From assembly GCA_964568355.1 (NCBI GenBank), contig CAZMRK010000187.1:1-8053 (forward strand): a stretch of DNA of 8,053 nt, read 5' to 3'. Position 1 is the first letter of the stretch, and each line of letters opens with the position of its first letter. Shown piece after piece: positions 1 through 5,354 of this stretch. The position numbers were made by a program, and so were the translations under genes. Source of the DNA: JAJPJX01 sp964568355 (GTDB lineage Bacteria; Acidobacteriota; Terriglobia; Bryobacterales; Bryobacteraceae). The notes under the pieces were generated by a model. The model was not told the DNA's origin, ran no database searches, and saw only the letters and a program-made list of their open reading frames with translations.

Positions 1-198
1 ATCGCTACTCACCGAGCGCCGGAACCCGGTCAGGCGATTGCGGATCGAAACCGTCGCTCCTACGATCGCCGCGCCCGAGGGATCCGTGACCGTCCCCTCC
101 AGTGTTCCCGCGCTTCCCGGAGATTGGGCGCGGATCGGGGAGAAAAAAGGCAAAATCAGGACTCCAAGAACAATTTTCGTTTTCGTTCGTCGCACCAT
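1..198 (-). CDS. TonB-dependent receptor / carboxypeptidase-regulatory-like protein, N-terminal fragment
   Basis: Incomplete gene: the reading frame starts at ATG 198 and is still open at window position 1, so only the first 66 residues are visible. Residues 1-24 form a signal peptide: basic start (MVRRTKTK), hydrophobic core (IVLGVLILPFF), and a cleavage-like IRA before QS. From about residue 31 the sequence reads GTLEGTVTDPSGAAIVGATV, followed by SIRNRLTGFRRSVSSD. This is the beta-strand pattern of a carboxypeptidase-regulatory-like (Ig-like plug extension) domain. In the family this domain precedes a TonB plug and a 22-strand outer-membrane barrel, the large Oar-like receptors of Acidobacteriota. 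The plug and barrel lie outside the window, so a plain secreted protein with this domain is also possible. A purine-rich GAGAG lies about 7-11 bases before ATG; GTG at codon 2 is an alternative start. It follows the small secreted protein gene by 71 bp on the same strand, so co-transcription is plausible. Confidence 0.72.
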   Translation of the reverse strand, partial: MVRRTKTKIVLGVLILPFFSPIRAQSPGSAGTLEGTVTDPSGAAIVGATVSIRNRLTGFRRSVSSD

Positions 199-222
199 TC
201 GTCACTCTCAAAACAGATCTAT

Positions 223-251
223 GGTCCGTTTGGACAGGCGCCATCCGGACC
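223..251. repeat. Small inverted repeat between secreted protein and receptor genes
   Basis: GGTCCG (223-228) and CGGACC (246-251) are perfect 6-bp complements separated by 17 bases. Inside the loop, GTCC (224-227) can alternatively pair with GGAC (232-235) across a 4-base loop, and GGCGCC (237-242) is a self-complementary hexamer. In a minus-strand transcript these would form competing hairpins upstream of the receptor start. No U-run follows, so this does not look like an intrinsic terminator. An mRNA-processing or attenuation role is speculative. Confidence 0.3.
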
Positions 252-269
252 GGCTGCGTGAGCGAAAGA

Positions 270-554
270 CTAGGCAGGTGGCGCGCGGGAGAGACGAGTG
301 GAAACCAGCGGGGCCGGAAATTCCTCCGCCCCTCCGGCAGGGTCGAGCCATTCCACAAACTCGGCGAAGAGGCAGCCGAGCAGATTGGCTGGATAGACCA
401 GAGCCAGGTGGCCCGCATGACAGACCCCGCAGCAGCGGTCAGAGGCCCGGGAGTGTTCATGTGCGGTGAGGGAAGCACCCTGCACCGACATGGTCGCGAA
501 GAGCAGCAGCAGGATCACGACCACCTGCCACCACCTCGCGCGTCCAAATTGCAT
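270..554 (-). CDS. Small secreted His/Cys-rich protein with CxxCH motif
   Basis: Encodes 94 residues; I cannot assign a characterised function. Residues 1-26 look like a signal peptide: Arg at 5 and 7, a VVVILLLLFATM hydrophobic core, and likely cleavage near VQG-A. The mature part starts with a cluster of possible metal or haem ligands: His32, His34, Cys41, Cys42, Cys45, His46 and His49. Cys42-Gly-Val-Cys45-His46 matches the CxxCH motif used for covalent c-type haem attachment, but a lone motif in such a short chain could equally be a soft-metal site. Small secreted proteins with H.H...CC..CH..H patterns (DUF2946-like in style) are familiar from proteobacteria and acidobacteria; membership here is a resemblance only. 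A GGAG (562-559 on the minus strand) lies 4 bases before ATG, a rather tight spacing. It is followed on the same strand by the TonB-receptor-like gene, suggesting a role in uptake or handling of the receptor's ligand. Confidence 0.66.
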   Translation of the reverse strand: MQFGRARWWQVVVILLLLFATMSVQGASLTAHEHSRASDRCCGVCHAGHLALVYPANLLGCLFAEFVEWLDPAGGAEEFPAPLVSTRLSRAPPA

Positions 555-653
555 TTTTCTCCATTATAACGAAGGAAGTCCCGCGACCTTTCGGGCAACC
601 CGGTGCCCCGCCCTAAGCCGGGATTGCCGCGTATTATACTTTCTGTTCACGTC
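555..653. promoter_or_regulatory. Divergent promoter region between secreted protein and dehydrogenase genes
   Basis: The 99-bp gap separates two divergently transcribed genes. On the minus strand TATAAT lies at 568-563, only 8 bases from the ATG at 554. On the plus strand TATTATACT (632-640, containing TATACT at 635-640) lies 13 bases before the ATG at 654. Neither hexamer has a recognisable TTGACA-like -35 at 16-18 bp, so activator dependence or a non-standard promoter is possible. If used, both would give very short or absent 5' leaders. The centre of the gap is taken up by an inverted repeat, annotated separately. Confidence 0.4.
594..628. promoter_or_regulatory. Inverted repeat, candidate operator in the divergent region
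   Basis: GGCAACCCGG (594-603) pairs with CCGGGATTGCC (618-628) over 10 base pairs with one bulged A (623), around a 14-base loop. It lies just upstream of the plus-strand -10-like TATACT and would cover its -35 zone. It is also upstream of the minus-strand -10-like TATAAT, so it would lie outside both predicted transcripts. This position favours a DNA-binding site for a regulator of the divergent genes over an RNA hairpin. No regulator gene is adjacent, so the binding protein is unknown. Confidence 0.42.
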
Positions 654-1685
654 ATGAAATCCGTTCAACTCATCGCTCCCCGCACTCTGGAAGTTCGCGA
701 GATGCCCCTGCCTCCGGATCCCGGCCCCGGCGAAGTGCTGGTGAAACTTCGCGCCGTGGGGATCTGCGGCAGCGATCTGCACTGGTATCAGGGACATATC
801 GGCCATACCGGGATGGCCGTGGGACAGGTGCTGGGGCACGAACCGGCCGGCGAGGTGGTGGCGGTGGGTTCGGGGGTAACCGGCCTGGCTCCAGGCCAGA
901 AAGTAGCCGTGGAGCCCGCCATCACGTGCGGCCACTGCGAGCTTTGCCGGTCGGGAAGGCACAACAACTGCGTCTCGTCCGTCTTCATGGGCTCCCCGCA
1001 GATGCCCGGCCTGTTTCGGGAATTCGCCGTGATGCCCGCGCACAACGCCATCGCCATGCCGGACCGCCTGTCCTTCGACCACATCACCTTGCTGGAACCT
1101 CTGGCGGTGATGCTGCACATTCTCGAACTGGTGGAGATCCGCATTGGAGACTCGGTGGCGGTCATGGGCGCGGGGCCGATCGGGCTGCTGACGGCCTCCA
1201 TCGCGCGGATCGCCGGCGCCGGGCGCGTCTTCATCGCGGACAAGGTCGCTCACCGGCTGGAGCTGGCCCGGCAGATCGGCATCGAGAGAACGATTCATAC
1301 GGAAACCGAATCGGTCGAGGAGGCAATTCTCGATCAAACCCGCGGCCGCGGGGTGGATGTGGTTTTCGATGCTGCCGCGGCGCTAAGCACCATCAACGCA
1401 GGCATCCGGGTCGCCCGTCCCGGGGGTCGCCTGGTGCTGATCGGGATCCCCGACGAGATCGGGCTGCCGATCGATATCCACACGGCCATGAACAAAGAGC
1501 TCAATATCCAGACCATCCGGCGCTCCAATCACAACGTCCACGGCGCCCTGGATCTGCTCGATTCGGGCAAGATTTCCACCAAGCTGATCACCCACCACTT
1601 TCCGCTCGAGAGGACGCCGGAGGCCTTTTCGACCCTGGCTGCCTATGCCGACGGGGTGGGCAAGGTGATCATCGAGCTTCCCTGA
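654..1685 (+). CDS. Zinc-dependent medium-chain dehydrogenase (sorbitol/threonine dehydrogenase-like)
   Basis: Encodes a 343-residue NAD(P)-dependent alcohol/polyol dehydrogenase of the zinc-containing MDR superfamily. Visible features: N-terminal GroES-like catalytic domain with zinc ligands Cys38 (CGSD), His62 and Glu63 (GHE), and Glu148 (LEPLAV); four structural-zinc cysteines at 92, 95, 98 and 106; then a Rossmann domain with GAGPIG at 172-177. Asp196 at the end of the second Rossmann strand suggests a preference for NAD over NADP. The length is normal for sorbitol, L-threonine or L-idonate dehydrogenases, but the substrate cannot be read from sequence. I chose ATG 654 because conserved sequence (MKSVQL) begins there; the frame is open upstream to 603 without homologous-looking sequence. 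No clear Shine-Dalgarno precedes it. The stop overlaps the rhaB start by one base (TGATG), so the two are probably translated together, and oxidation or reduction of a sugar-derived polyol, ketose or aldehyde is the likely job. Confidence 0.9.
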   Translation: MKSVQLIAPRTLEVREMPLPPDPGPGEVLVKLRAVGICGSDLHWYQGHIGHTGMAVGQVLGHEPAGEVVAVGSGVTGLAPGQKVAVEPAITCGHCELCRSGRHNNCVSSVFMGSPQMPGLFREFAVMPAHNAIAMPDRLSFDHITLLEPLAVMLHILELVEIRIGDSVAVMGAGPIGLLTASIARIAGAGRVFIADKVAHRLELARQIGIERTIHTETESVEEAILDQTRGRGVDVVFDAAAALSTINAGIRVARPGGRLVLIGIPDEIGLPIDIHTAMNKELNIQTIRRSNHNVHGALDLLDSGKISTKLITHHFPLERTPEAFSTLAAYADGVGKVIIELP

Positions 1686-3151
1686 TGCAACACTACGTCG
1701 CCTTCGATCTGGGCGCGGAAAGCGGACGCGCCCTGCTCGGAACGCTTTCCGATCAAGGGCTGGCAGTCGAAGAACTGCACCGCTTTCCCAATACGCCCGT
1801 CCGCGTATTTTCCGCCCTTTATTGGGATACCCTGCGTCTCTGGCACGAGATTCAACACGGCCTGGCAGTGGCCGGACGGGAGCGCCGGCTCTCGCTCACC
1901 GGCATCGGCGTCGATACGTGGGGCGTGGATTTCGCGCTGCTGGGCGCGGACGGCTCCTTAGCCGACAATCCCCGCCACTACCGTGACTCCCGCACCAACG
2001 GCATGATGGAAAAGCTCTTCGCCGAGGTGCCGAAAGAGGAGGTCTTCGCTTACACGGGGCTGCAGTTCATGCAGCTCAATTCTCTTTACCAGCTCTATGC
2101 CCTGCGCCAGGCCGGGTCCCCGGCGCTGGGCGCCGCGCGCACGCTGCTATTCATGCCGGACCTGTTCAACTACTGGCTGACCGGCGTGGCCCGCTGCGAG
2201 CGCACCATCGCCAGCACGTCCCAGTTCTACGATCCCTGTCAGAAGACCTGGGCCATCGAGCTGTTGAAGCGACTCCAGTTGCCGGTTTCCATCCTGCCGG
2301 AGATCGTGTCGCCGGGCACCCCGCTGGGAGCGCTGCTTCCCGCGGTGGCAGAAGCAGCCGGCCTAGACCCGGTGACCGTTTATGCCACCGGGTGCCACGA
2401 TACGGCATCGGCCGTAGCCGCAGTGCCCGCACAGGGCGAGGATTGGATCTACATCAGCTCCGGCACGTGGTCCTTGATGGGCGCGGAACTGGACCAACCC
2501 GTGGTCAACCCGCGGGCGCTGGAGCTGAATCTGACCAATGAGATCGGGGCCGGCGGAAAGGTGCGGCTGCTCAAGAACATCGCCGGGCTCTGGCTGCTGC
2601 AGGAATGCCGCCACGACTGGTCGCTCAACGGCCGGGAGTACAGCTATGAGGAACTGGTCCGAATGGCGGCCCAGGCCGAGCCTTTTTCGGCCATCATCGA
2701 CCCCGACGCGTTTCTGGAGCCGGGCGATATGCCGCGCAAGATCGCCGATCTTTGCCGCCGGACCGGCCAGCAAGCGCCGGGGGGCTGCGGCGAATTCGCT
2801 CGCACTATCCTCGAAAGCCTGGCCTTACGCTATCGCCAGGTGCTCGAAAGCATCGAGTCCCTGCTCGGCCGCCGGTTCTCGGTCATTCATATCGTGGGCG
2901 GCGGATCGCGCAACAAGCTGCTGAATCAGTTCGTCGCCGACGCCACGTCCCGCACGGTAGTCGCCGGACCGGCCGAGGCTACGGCGATCGGCAATGTGCT
3001 GATCCAGGCCATGGGAGCAAAAGCGCTGGCCGGGCTCGAGGAAGCCCGGGCCGTGGTGCGACAGTCGTTTCCCCTGGAAAGCTTCGAACCGCGGGACACC
3101 GCCGCCTGGGATGCGGCGTTCGAGCGCTTCCTGCGCTACCGCGCGGTGTAG
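1685..3151 (+). CDS. rhaB: Rhamnulokinase (FGGY carbohydrate kinase)
   Basis: Encodes 488 residues, almost exactly the usual RhaB length. It should phosphorylate L-rhamnulose to L-rhamnulose 1-phosphate with ATP in the cytoplasm. Supporting sequence: N-terminal phosphate-binding DLGAESGRA (8-16), GVDTWGVDF (75-83), catalytic Asp239 in GCHDTASA, SSGTWSLMG (258-266), the RhaB-typical NEIGAGGKVRLLKNIAGLWL segment from about residue 284, and the nucleotide-site GGGSRN near 405. The SGTWS and NIAGLWLLQE signatures fit RhaB better than xylulokinase or glycerol kinase; the related L-fuculokinase is the main alternative. ATG 1685 is used because its first residues begin the kinase fold and its A is also the last base of the upstream TGA, a classic coupling overlap; there is no strong separate Shine-Dalgarno. 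No rhamnose isomerase, aldolase or transporter is in the window. The 3' end overlaps the convergent SDR gene by 16 bp. Confidence 0.92.
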   Translation: MQHYVAFDLGAESGRALLGTLSDQGLAVEELHRFPNTPVRVFSALYWDTLRLWHEIQHGLAVAGRERRLSLTGIGVDTWGVDFALLGADGSLADNPRHYRDSRTNGMMEKLFAEVPKEEVFAYTGLQFMQLNSLYQLYALRQAGSPALGAARTLLFMPDLFNYWLTGVARCERTIASTSQFYDPCQKTWAIELLKRLQLPVSILPEIVSPGTPLGALLPAVAEAAGLDPVTVYATGCHDTASAVAAVPAQGEDWIYISSGTWSLMGAELDQPVVNPRALELNLTNEIGAGGKVRLLKNIAGLWLLQECRHDWSLNGREYSYEELVRMAAQAEPFSAIIDPDAFLEPGDMPRKIADLCRRTGQQAPGGCGEFARTILESLALRYRQVLESIESLLGRRFSVIHIVGGGSRNKLLNQFVADATSRTVVAGPAEATAIGNVLIQAMGAKALAGLEEARAVVRQSFPLESFEPRDTAAWDAAFERFLRYRAV

Positions 3152-3897
3152 CCGCCGTCCACCATCAGGTGGGTGCCGGTAATGAAACTGGCCTCGTCGG
3201 AGGCCAGAAACAGCACCGCGTTGGCGACTTCCCGCGGATCGCCCAGGCGATTCAGCAGGTGCAGGGGCGCTACACGGTCGCGCCACTGCTCGAAGGTCAG
3301 GCCCATCCGCTCGATCTCACGGTAGGAGGCGCTGGTCAGCACCGCCCCCGGACAGACTGCGTTCACCCGGATTTTGTAGGGCGCCAGGTCCATCGCCATG
3401 CACTTGGTCAGGGTCAAGACCGCGCCTTTGCTGGCGTTGTAGGTGGCGAAGTCCGGCTGTGCGATCAACCCGCTCATGGAGGCCAGGTGGACAATCGCGC
3501 CGCCCTTCCCCTTCAAGTGGGGGATAGCAAATTTCGACACCAGAGCGGTGCCAATCACGTTTACCCCCAGCACCCGCTGCCAGTCCGCCAGTTCCGCAGC
3601 TTCGATGTTCTTTTGGGTAAAATCGGCGGCGTTGTTGACCAGGATATCGATACCGCCGAAGGCGGCGACGGCCGCGTCGGAGATGCTACGGGCCGACGCT
3701 TCCTGGGAGATATCTGCCACCGCAACCACCGCTTTCGCGCCCAGATCCCGGACCTTCCGGAGGGTGCGCTCGGCTGCCGCAGCAGAGATGTCATTCAGGA
3801 CCAGACGGGCGCCTTCTTCGGCGAAGCGGACGGCAACAGCTTCCCCAATGCCGGCGCCCACACCGGTCACGATGGCAGTTTTCTCTTGTAAACGCAA
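3136..3897 (-). CDS. SDR-family oxidoreductase
   Basis: Encodes a 253-residue classical short-chain dehydrogenase/reductase, likely a cytoplasmic tetramer. Visible features: cofactor loop TGVGAGIG (11-18), Asp36 after the second strand (suggesting NAD), NNAA (88-91), Asn113, and the catalytic Ser140, Tyr153 and Lys157 (YNASK). The C-terminus ends in GTHLMVDGGYTAR, typical for the family. The substrate is not predictable; annotations such as glucose 1-dehydrogenase or 3-oxoacyl-ACP reductase would be generic. I chose TTG 3897 as start: it begins RLQEKTAIVTG directly, and GGAG (3910-3907) sits 9 bases upstream. The in-frame ATG at 3966 would add 23 residues with no SDR character and overlap clpP by 44 bp. 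It follows clpP by 25 bp on the same strand and probably shares its transcript. The stop lies inside the last codons of convergent rhaB. Confidence 0.88.
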   Translation of the reverse strand: MRLQEKTAIVTGVGAGIGEAVAVRFAEEGARLVLNDISAAAAERTLRKVRDLGAKAVVAVADISQEASARSISDAAVAAFGGIDILVNNAADFTQKNIEAAELADWQRVLGVNVIGTALVSKFAIPHLKGKGGAIVHLASMSGLIAQPDFATYNASKGAVLTLTKCMAMDLAPYKIRVNAVCPGAVLTSASYREIERMGLTFEQWRDRVAPLHLLNRLGDPREVANAVLFLASDEASFITGTHLMVDGGYTAR

Positions 3898-3922
3898 TAT
3901 CGTGGGCTCCGAAGGGGCTCGA

Positions 3923-4546
3923 CTAGACTTTACCCGCCGGAACCGGAACCAGGTCGCGGCTCGCAATCACGCGATCGATCATGCCGTACTCGACCCCCGT
4001 CTCCGGGCTCATGATGTAATCGCGGTCTACGTCGCGGGCGACCTTGTCGATCGGCTGCCCGGTAGCGTCCGCCAGAATCATGTTCAGGGTCTCCCGCATC
4101 CGCAGGATTTCCTTGGCATAGATATCGATATCGGCGGCCTGGCCGGCCAGGCCCTGCATGGAGGGCTGGTGAATCATAATACGGGAGTTGGGCAGGCTGA
4201 AGCGCTTGCCTTTGGTCCCGGCGGCCAGCAGCACCGCCGCCATGGAAGCGGCCTGGCCTACGCAGATCGTCACGATATCGGGACGGATGAACTTCATGGT
4301 GTCCAAAATCGCCAGACCCGCGGTGATCGAGCCACCCGGAGAGTTGATGTAGATGGAAACATCCTTTTCCGGGTCCTCCGCTTCCAGGAAAAGCAACTGG
4401 GCGATCACCAGATTGGCGATATTGTCGTCAATCGGCGTCCCCAGGAAGATGATGTTCTCCTTCAGCAACCGTGAATAGATGTCATAGGCTCGTTCCCCCC
4501 GCGAGGTCTGTTCGACCACCATGGGAACCAAGACAGACTGGCCCAT
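3923..4546 (-). CDS. clpP: ATP-dependent Clp protease proteolytic subunit ClpP
   Basis: Encodes 207 residues, the usual ClpP length. ClpP forms a double-heptamer serine-protease barrel that degrades proteins fed by ClpX, ClpA or ClpC. The catalytic triad is intact: Ser101 (GQAASMAA), His126 (RIMIHQPS) and Asp176 (DRDYIMSPE). SPGGSITAGLAI (69-80) supplies the substrate-cradle and oxyanion region, and QGLAGQAADIDI (131-142) the head region. The N-terminus MGQSVLVPMVVEQTSRGERAYDIYSRLL is standard, including the short propeptide zone. A strong AGGAGG (4559-4554 on the minus strand) lies 7 bases before ATG. Housekeeping clpP usually sits between tig and clpX; here it is flanked by an Rrf2 regulator upstream (36 bp gap) and an SDR downstream, with no chaperone gene. 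It may therefore be a second, separately regulated paralogue, or the genome may have lost the usual arrangement. Confidence 0.96.
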   Translation of the reverse strand: MGQSVLVPMVVEQTSRGERAYDIYSRLLKENIIFLGTPIDDNIANLVIAQLLFLEAEDPEKDVSIYINSPGGSITAGLAILDTMKFIRPDIVTICVGQAASMAAVLLAAGTKGKRFSLPNSRIMIHQPSMQGLAGQAADIDIYAKEILRMRETLNMILADATGQPIDKVARDVDRDYIMSPETGVEYGMIDRVIASRDLVPVPAGKV

Positions 4547-4582
4547 TGCTACTCCTCCTCTTGCGCTATGTACTTTTTGGGG

Positions 4583-5053
4583 TCAGGCTCTTTTGCTGAC
4601 AGCGGCGCGTTTGGTTTTGGCCTTTCGCCCCAAGGCTTTGCGCTTTTGCTCCAGGGCTTTGACCAAGTCCGCGATCGTATTCTTCCCCAAATAATCCATG
4701 ATACGCGAACGCAGGGCTATCCAGCTATCGTGCATGGAACAGGGCATTTCGTCCGAGCATTCCGCCAGGCCGCTGGCGCACTGCTGGTAAGGCGCCAGAC
4801 CATCGAGCGCCTCGACGATATCCAGTAAACGAATCTCGCTCGGTTCCACCCGGAGCGAAAACCCGCCGGTCGGACCTTTGCTGGAACGCAGCAACCCCTT
4901 GCGGGCGAGCTGCTGGAGGATCTTCGCCAAAAAATGGGCAGGGATGTCCTCTTCTTCCGCTATGTTCTTTACCATAGCGAACTTGCCCTCCGGGACTTGG
5001 GCCAAGTGGACAAAAGCTCGGATCGCGTACTCAGCCGATCTCGAATAGATCAT
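4583..5053 (-). CDS. Rrf2-family transcriptional regulator with IscR-like Fe-S ligands
   Basis: Encodes 156 residues. The N-terminal winged helix is typical of Rrf2 (MIYSRSAEYAIRAFVHLA at 1-18; recognition helix IPAHFLAKILQQLARKGLL at 37-55; wing SSKGPTGGFSLR at 57-68). Cys92, Cys99, Cys105 and His108 occupy the region that in IscR carries Cys92, Cys98, Cys104 and His107 and binds a [2Fe-2S] cluster. The first spacing is one residue longer than in IscR (x6 rather than x5), so a redox-, NO- or Fe-S-sensing role is likely but the exact signal is open. The C-terminal 20 residues are very Lys/Arg-rich. ATG 5053 is supported by GAGGGGAG (5067-5060) 6 bases upstream. No isc or suf genes are present; downstream on the same strand are clpP and an SDR, the presumed co-transcribed targets. 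An inverted repeat over its own promoter suggests autoregulation. Confidence 0.9.
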   Translation of the reverse strand: MIYSRSAEYAIRAFVHLAQVPEGKFAMVKNIAEEEDIPAHFLAKILQQLARKGLLRSSKGPTGGFSLRVEPSEIRLLDIVEALDGLAPYQQCASGLAECSDEMPCSMHDSWIALRSRIMDYLGKNTIADLVKALEQKRKALGRKAKTKRAAVSKRA

Positions 5054-5071
5054 GCTTCACTCCCCTCAATT

Positions 5072-5089
5072 CGGAGTAACATCACTCCG
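5072..5089. promoter_or_regulatory. Inverted repeat, candidate Rrf2 operator
   Basis: CGGAGT (5072-5077) and ACTCCG (5084-5089) form a perfect 6-bp inverted repeat with a 6-bp spacer (half-site centres 12 bp apart). It begins 3 bases downstream of the predicted -10 box of the Rrf2 gene and spans the expected transcription start, an ideal position for repression by a dimer such as an Rrf2 protein. Autoregulation is common in this family. An overlapping partial dyad TAAC (5077-5080)/GTTA (5089-5092) is also present. Confidence 0.55.
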
Positions 5090-5091
5090 TT

Positions 5092-5120
5092 ATCTTAAAA
5101 GGTTCCACCCAGTGGTGCAA
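5092..5120 (-). promoter_or_regulatory. Sigma70-type promoter of Rrf2-clpP-SDR operon
   Basis: On the minus strand, TTGCAC (5120-5115) and TAAGAT (5097-5092) are separated by exactly 17 bp, a good match to the housekeeping consensus. The predicted start is near 5085, giving a leader of about 30 bases before the Rrf2 ATG at 5053. The candidate operator lies directly over this start. Confidence 0.55.
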
Positions 5121-5354
5121 GCCATCTTTGCGGTTTTGGTGGTGAAATTGCCAGAGAAACCGACAAATTCAGACTCGAAGTACCGGAACTCTTGCTCTAT
5201 CGGCTACGTCCTGGTGGTGTTGGGTACTATTTCCGCTAGTACGGATGGAAACTCTCTCCTCTTAAGAGACGCAGCGAAAGGCCCATTCGGTCCAGAAAAT
5301 CCGGGGCCACGCGGGCGGATTCCTTTTGCGATCATGGCAATCAGGAGAATTTTG

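Larger units (their letters stand above)
5054..5354. promoter_or_regulatory. Divergent intergenic region between Rrf2 and SIMPL genes
   Basis: This 301-bp stretch contains no convincing gene. The frame of the SIMPL gene stays open through it, but the conceptual product shows no domain and has no start with a good ribosome site before 5334. The Rrf2-proximal third holds a promoter and operator, annotated separately. The SIMPL-proximal part contains a 10-bp palindrome CTCTTAAGAG (5259-5268) and a weak TACTAT (5225-5230) without a matching -35, so I cannot place the SIMPL promoter. The AT content is higher than in the flanking genes, as expected for regulatory DNA. Confidence 0.5.

Noticed and set aside
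5..569. Long frames on both strands at the left edge (5-478 minus; 38-469 and 102-569 plus)
   Set aside because: They conflict with the signal-peptide-bearing receptor start (198 to 1) and the small secreted protein (554 to 270), which are better supported.
564..1337. 257-codon minus-strand frame antisense to the dehydrogenase
   Set aside because: No domain-like sequence, and it overlaps a gene with full catalytic motifs; typical high-GC antisense frame.
926..1684. Open frame extending rhaB upstream by 253 codons through the dehydrogenase gene
   Set aside because: It is a GC-rich shadow frame of Arg/Gly/Pro-rich sequence lying inside a clear dehydrogenase; kinase homology starts exactly at ATG 1685.
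2752..4474. Two long plus-strand frames (2752-3891 and 3443-4474) antisense to the SDR and clpP
   Set aside because: Their conceptual products are mirror shadows of well-conserved minus-strand genes and show no recognisable fold or ribosome site.
5259..5268. Palindrome CTCTTAAGAG upstream of SIMPL as an operator
   Set aside because: It is only 10 bp, with no nearby promoter that could be placed; it may be chance.
5052..5354. N-terminal extension of the SIMPL gene back to 5052
   Set aside because: It would bury the signal peptide about 100 residues inside the protein and overlap the Rrf2 promoter; AGGAGA before ATG 5355 fixes a better start.
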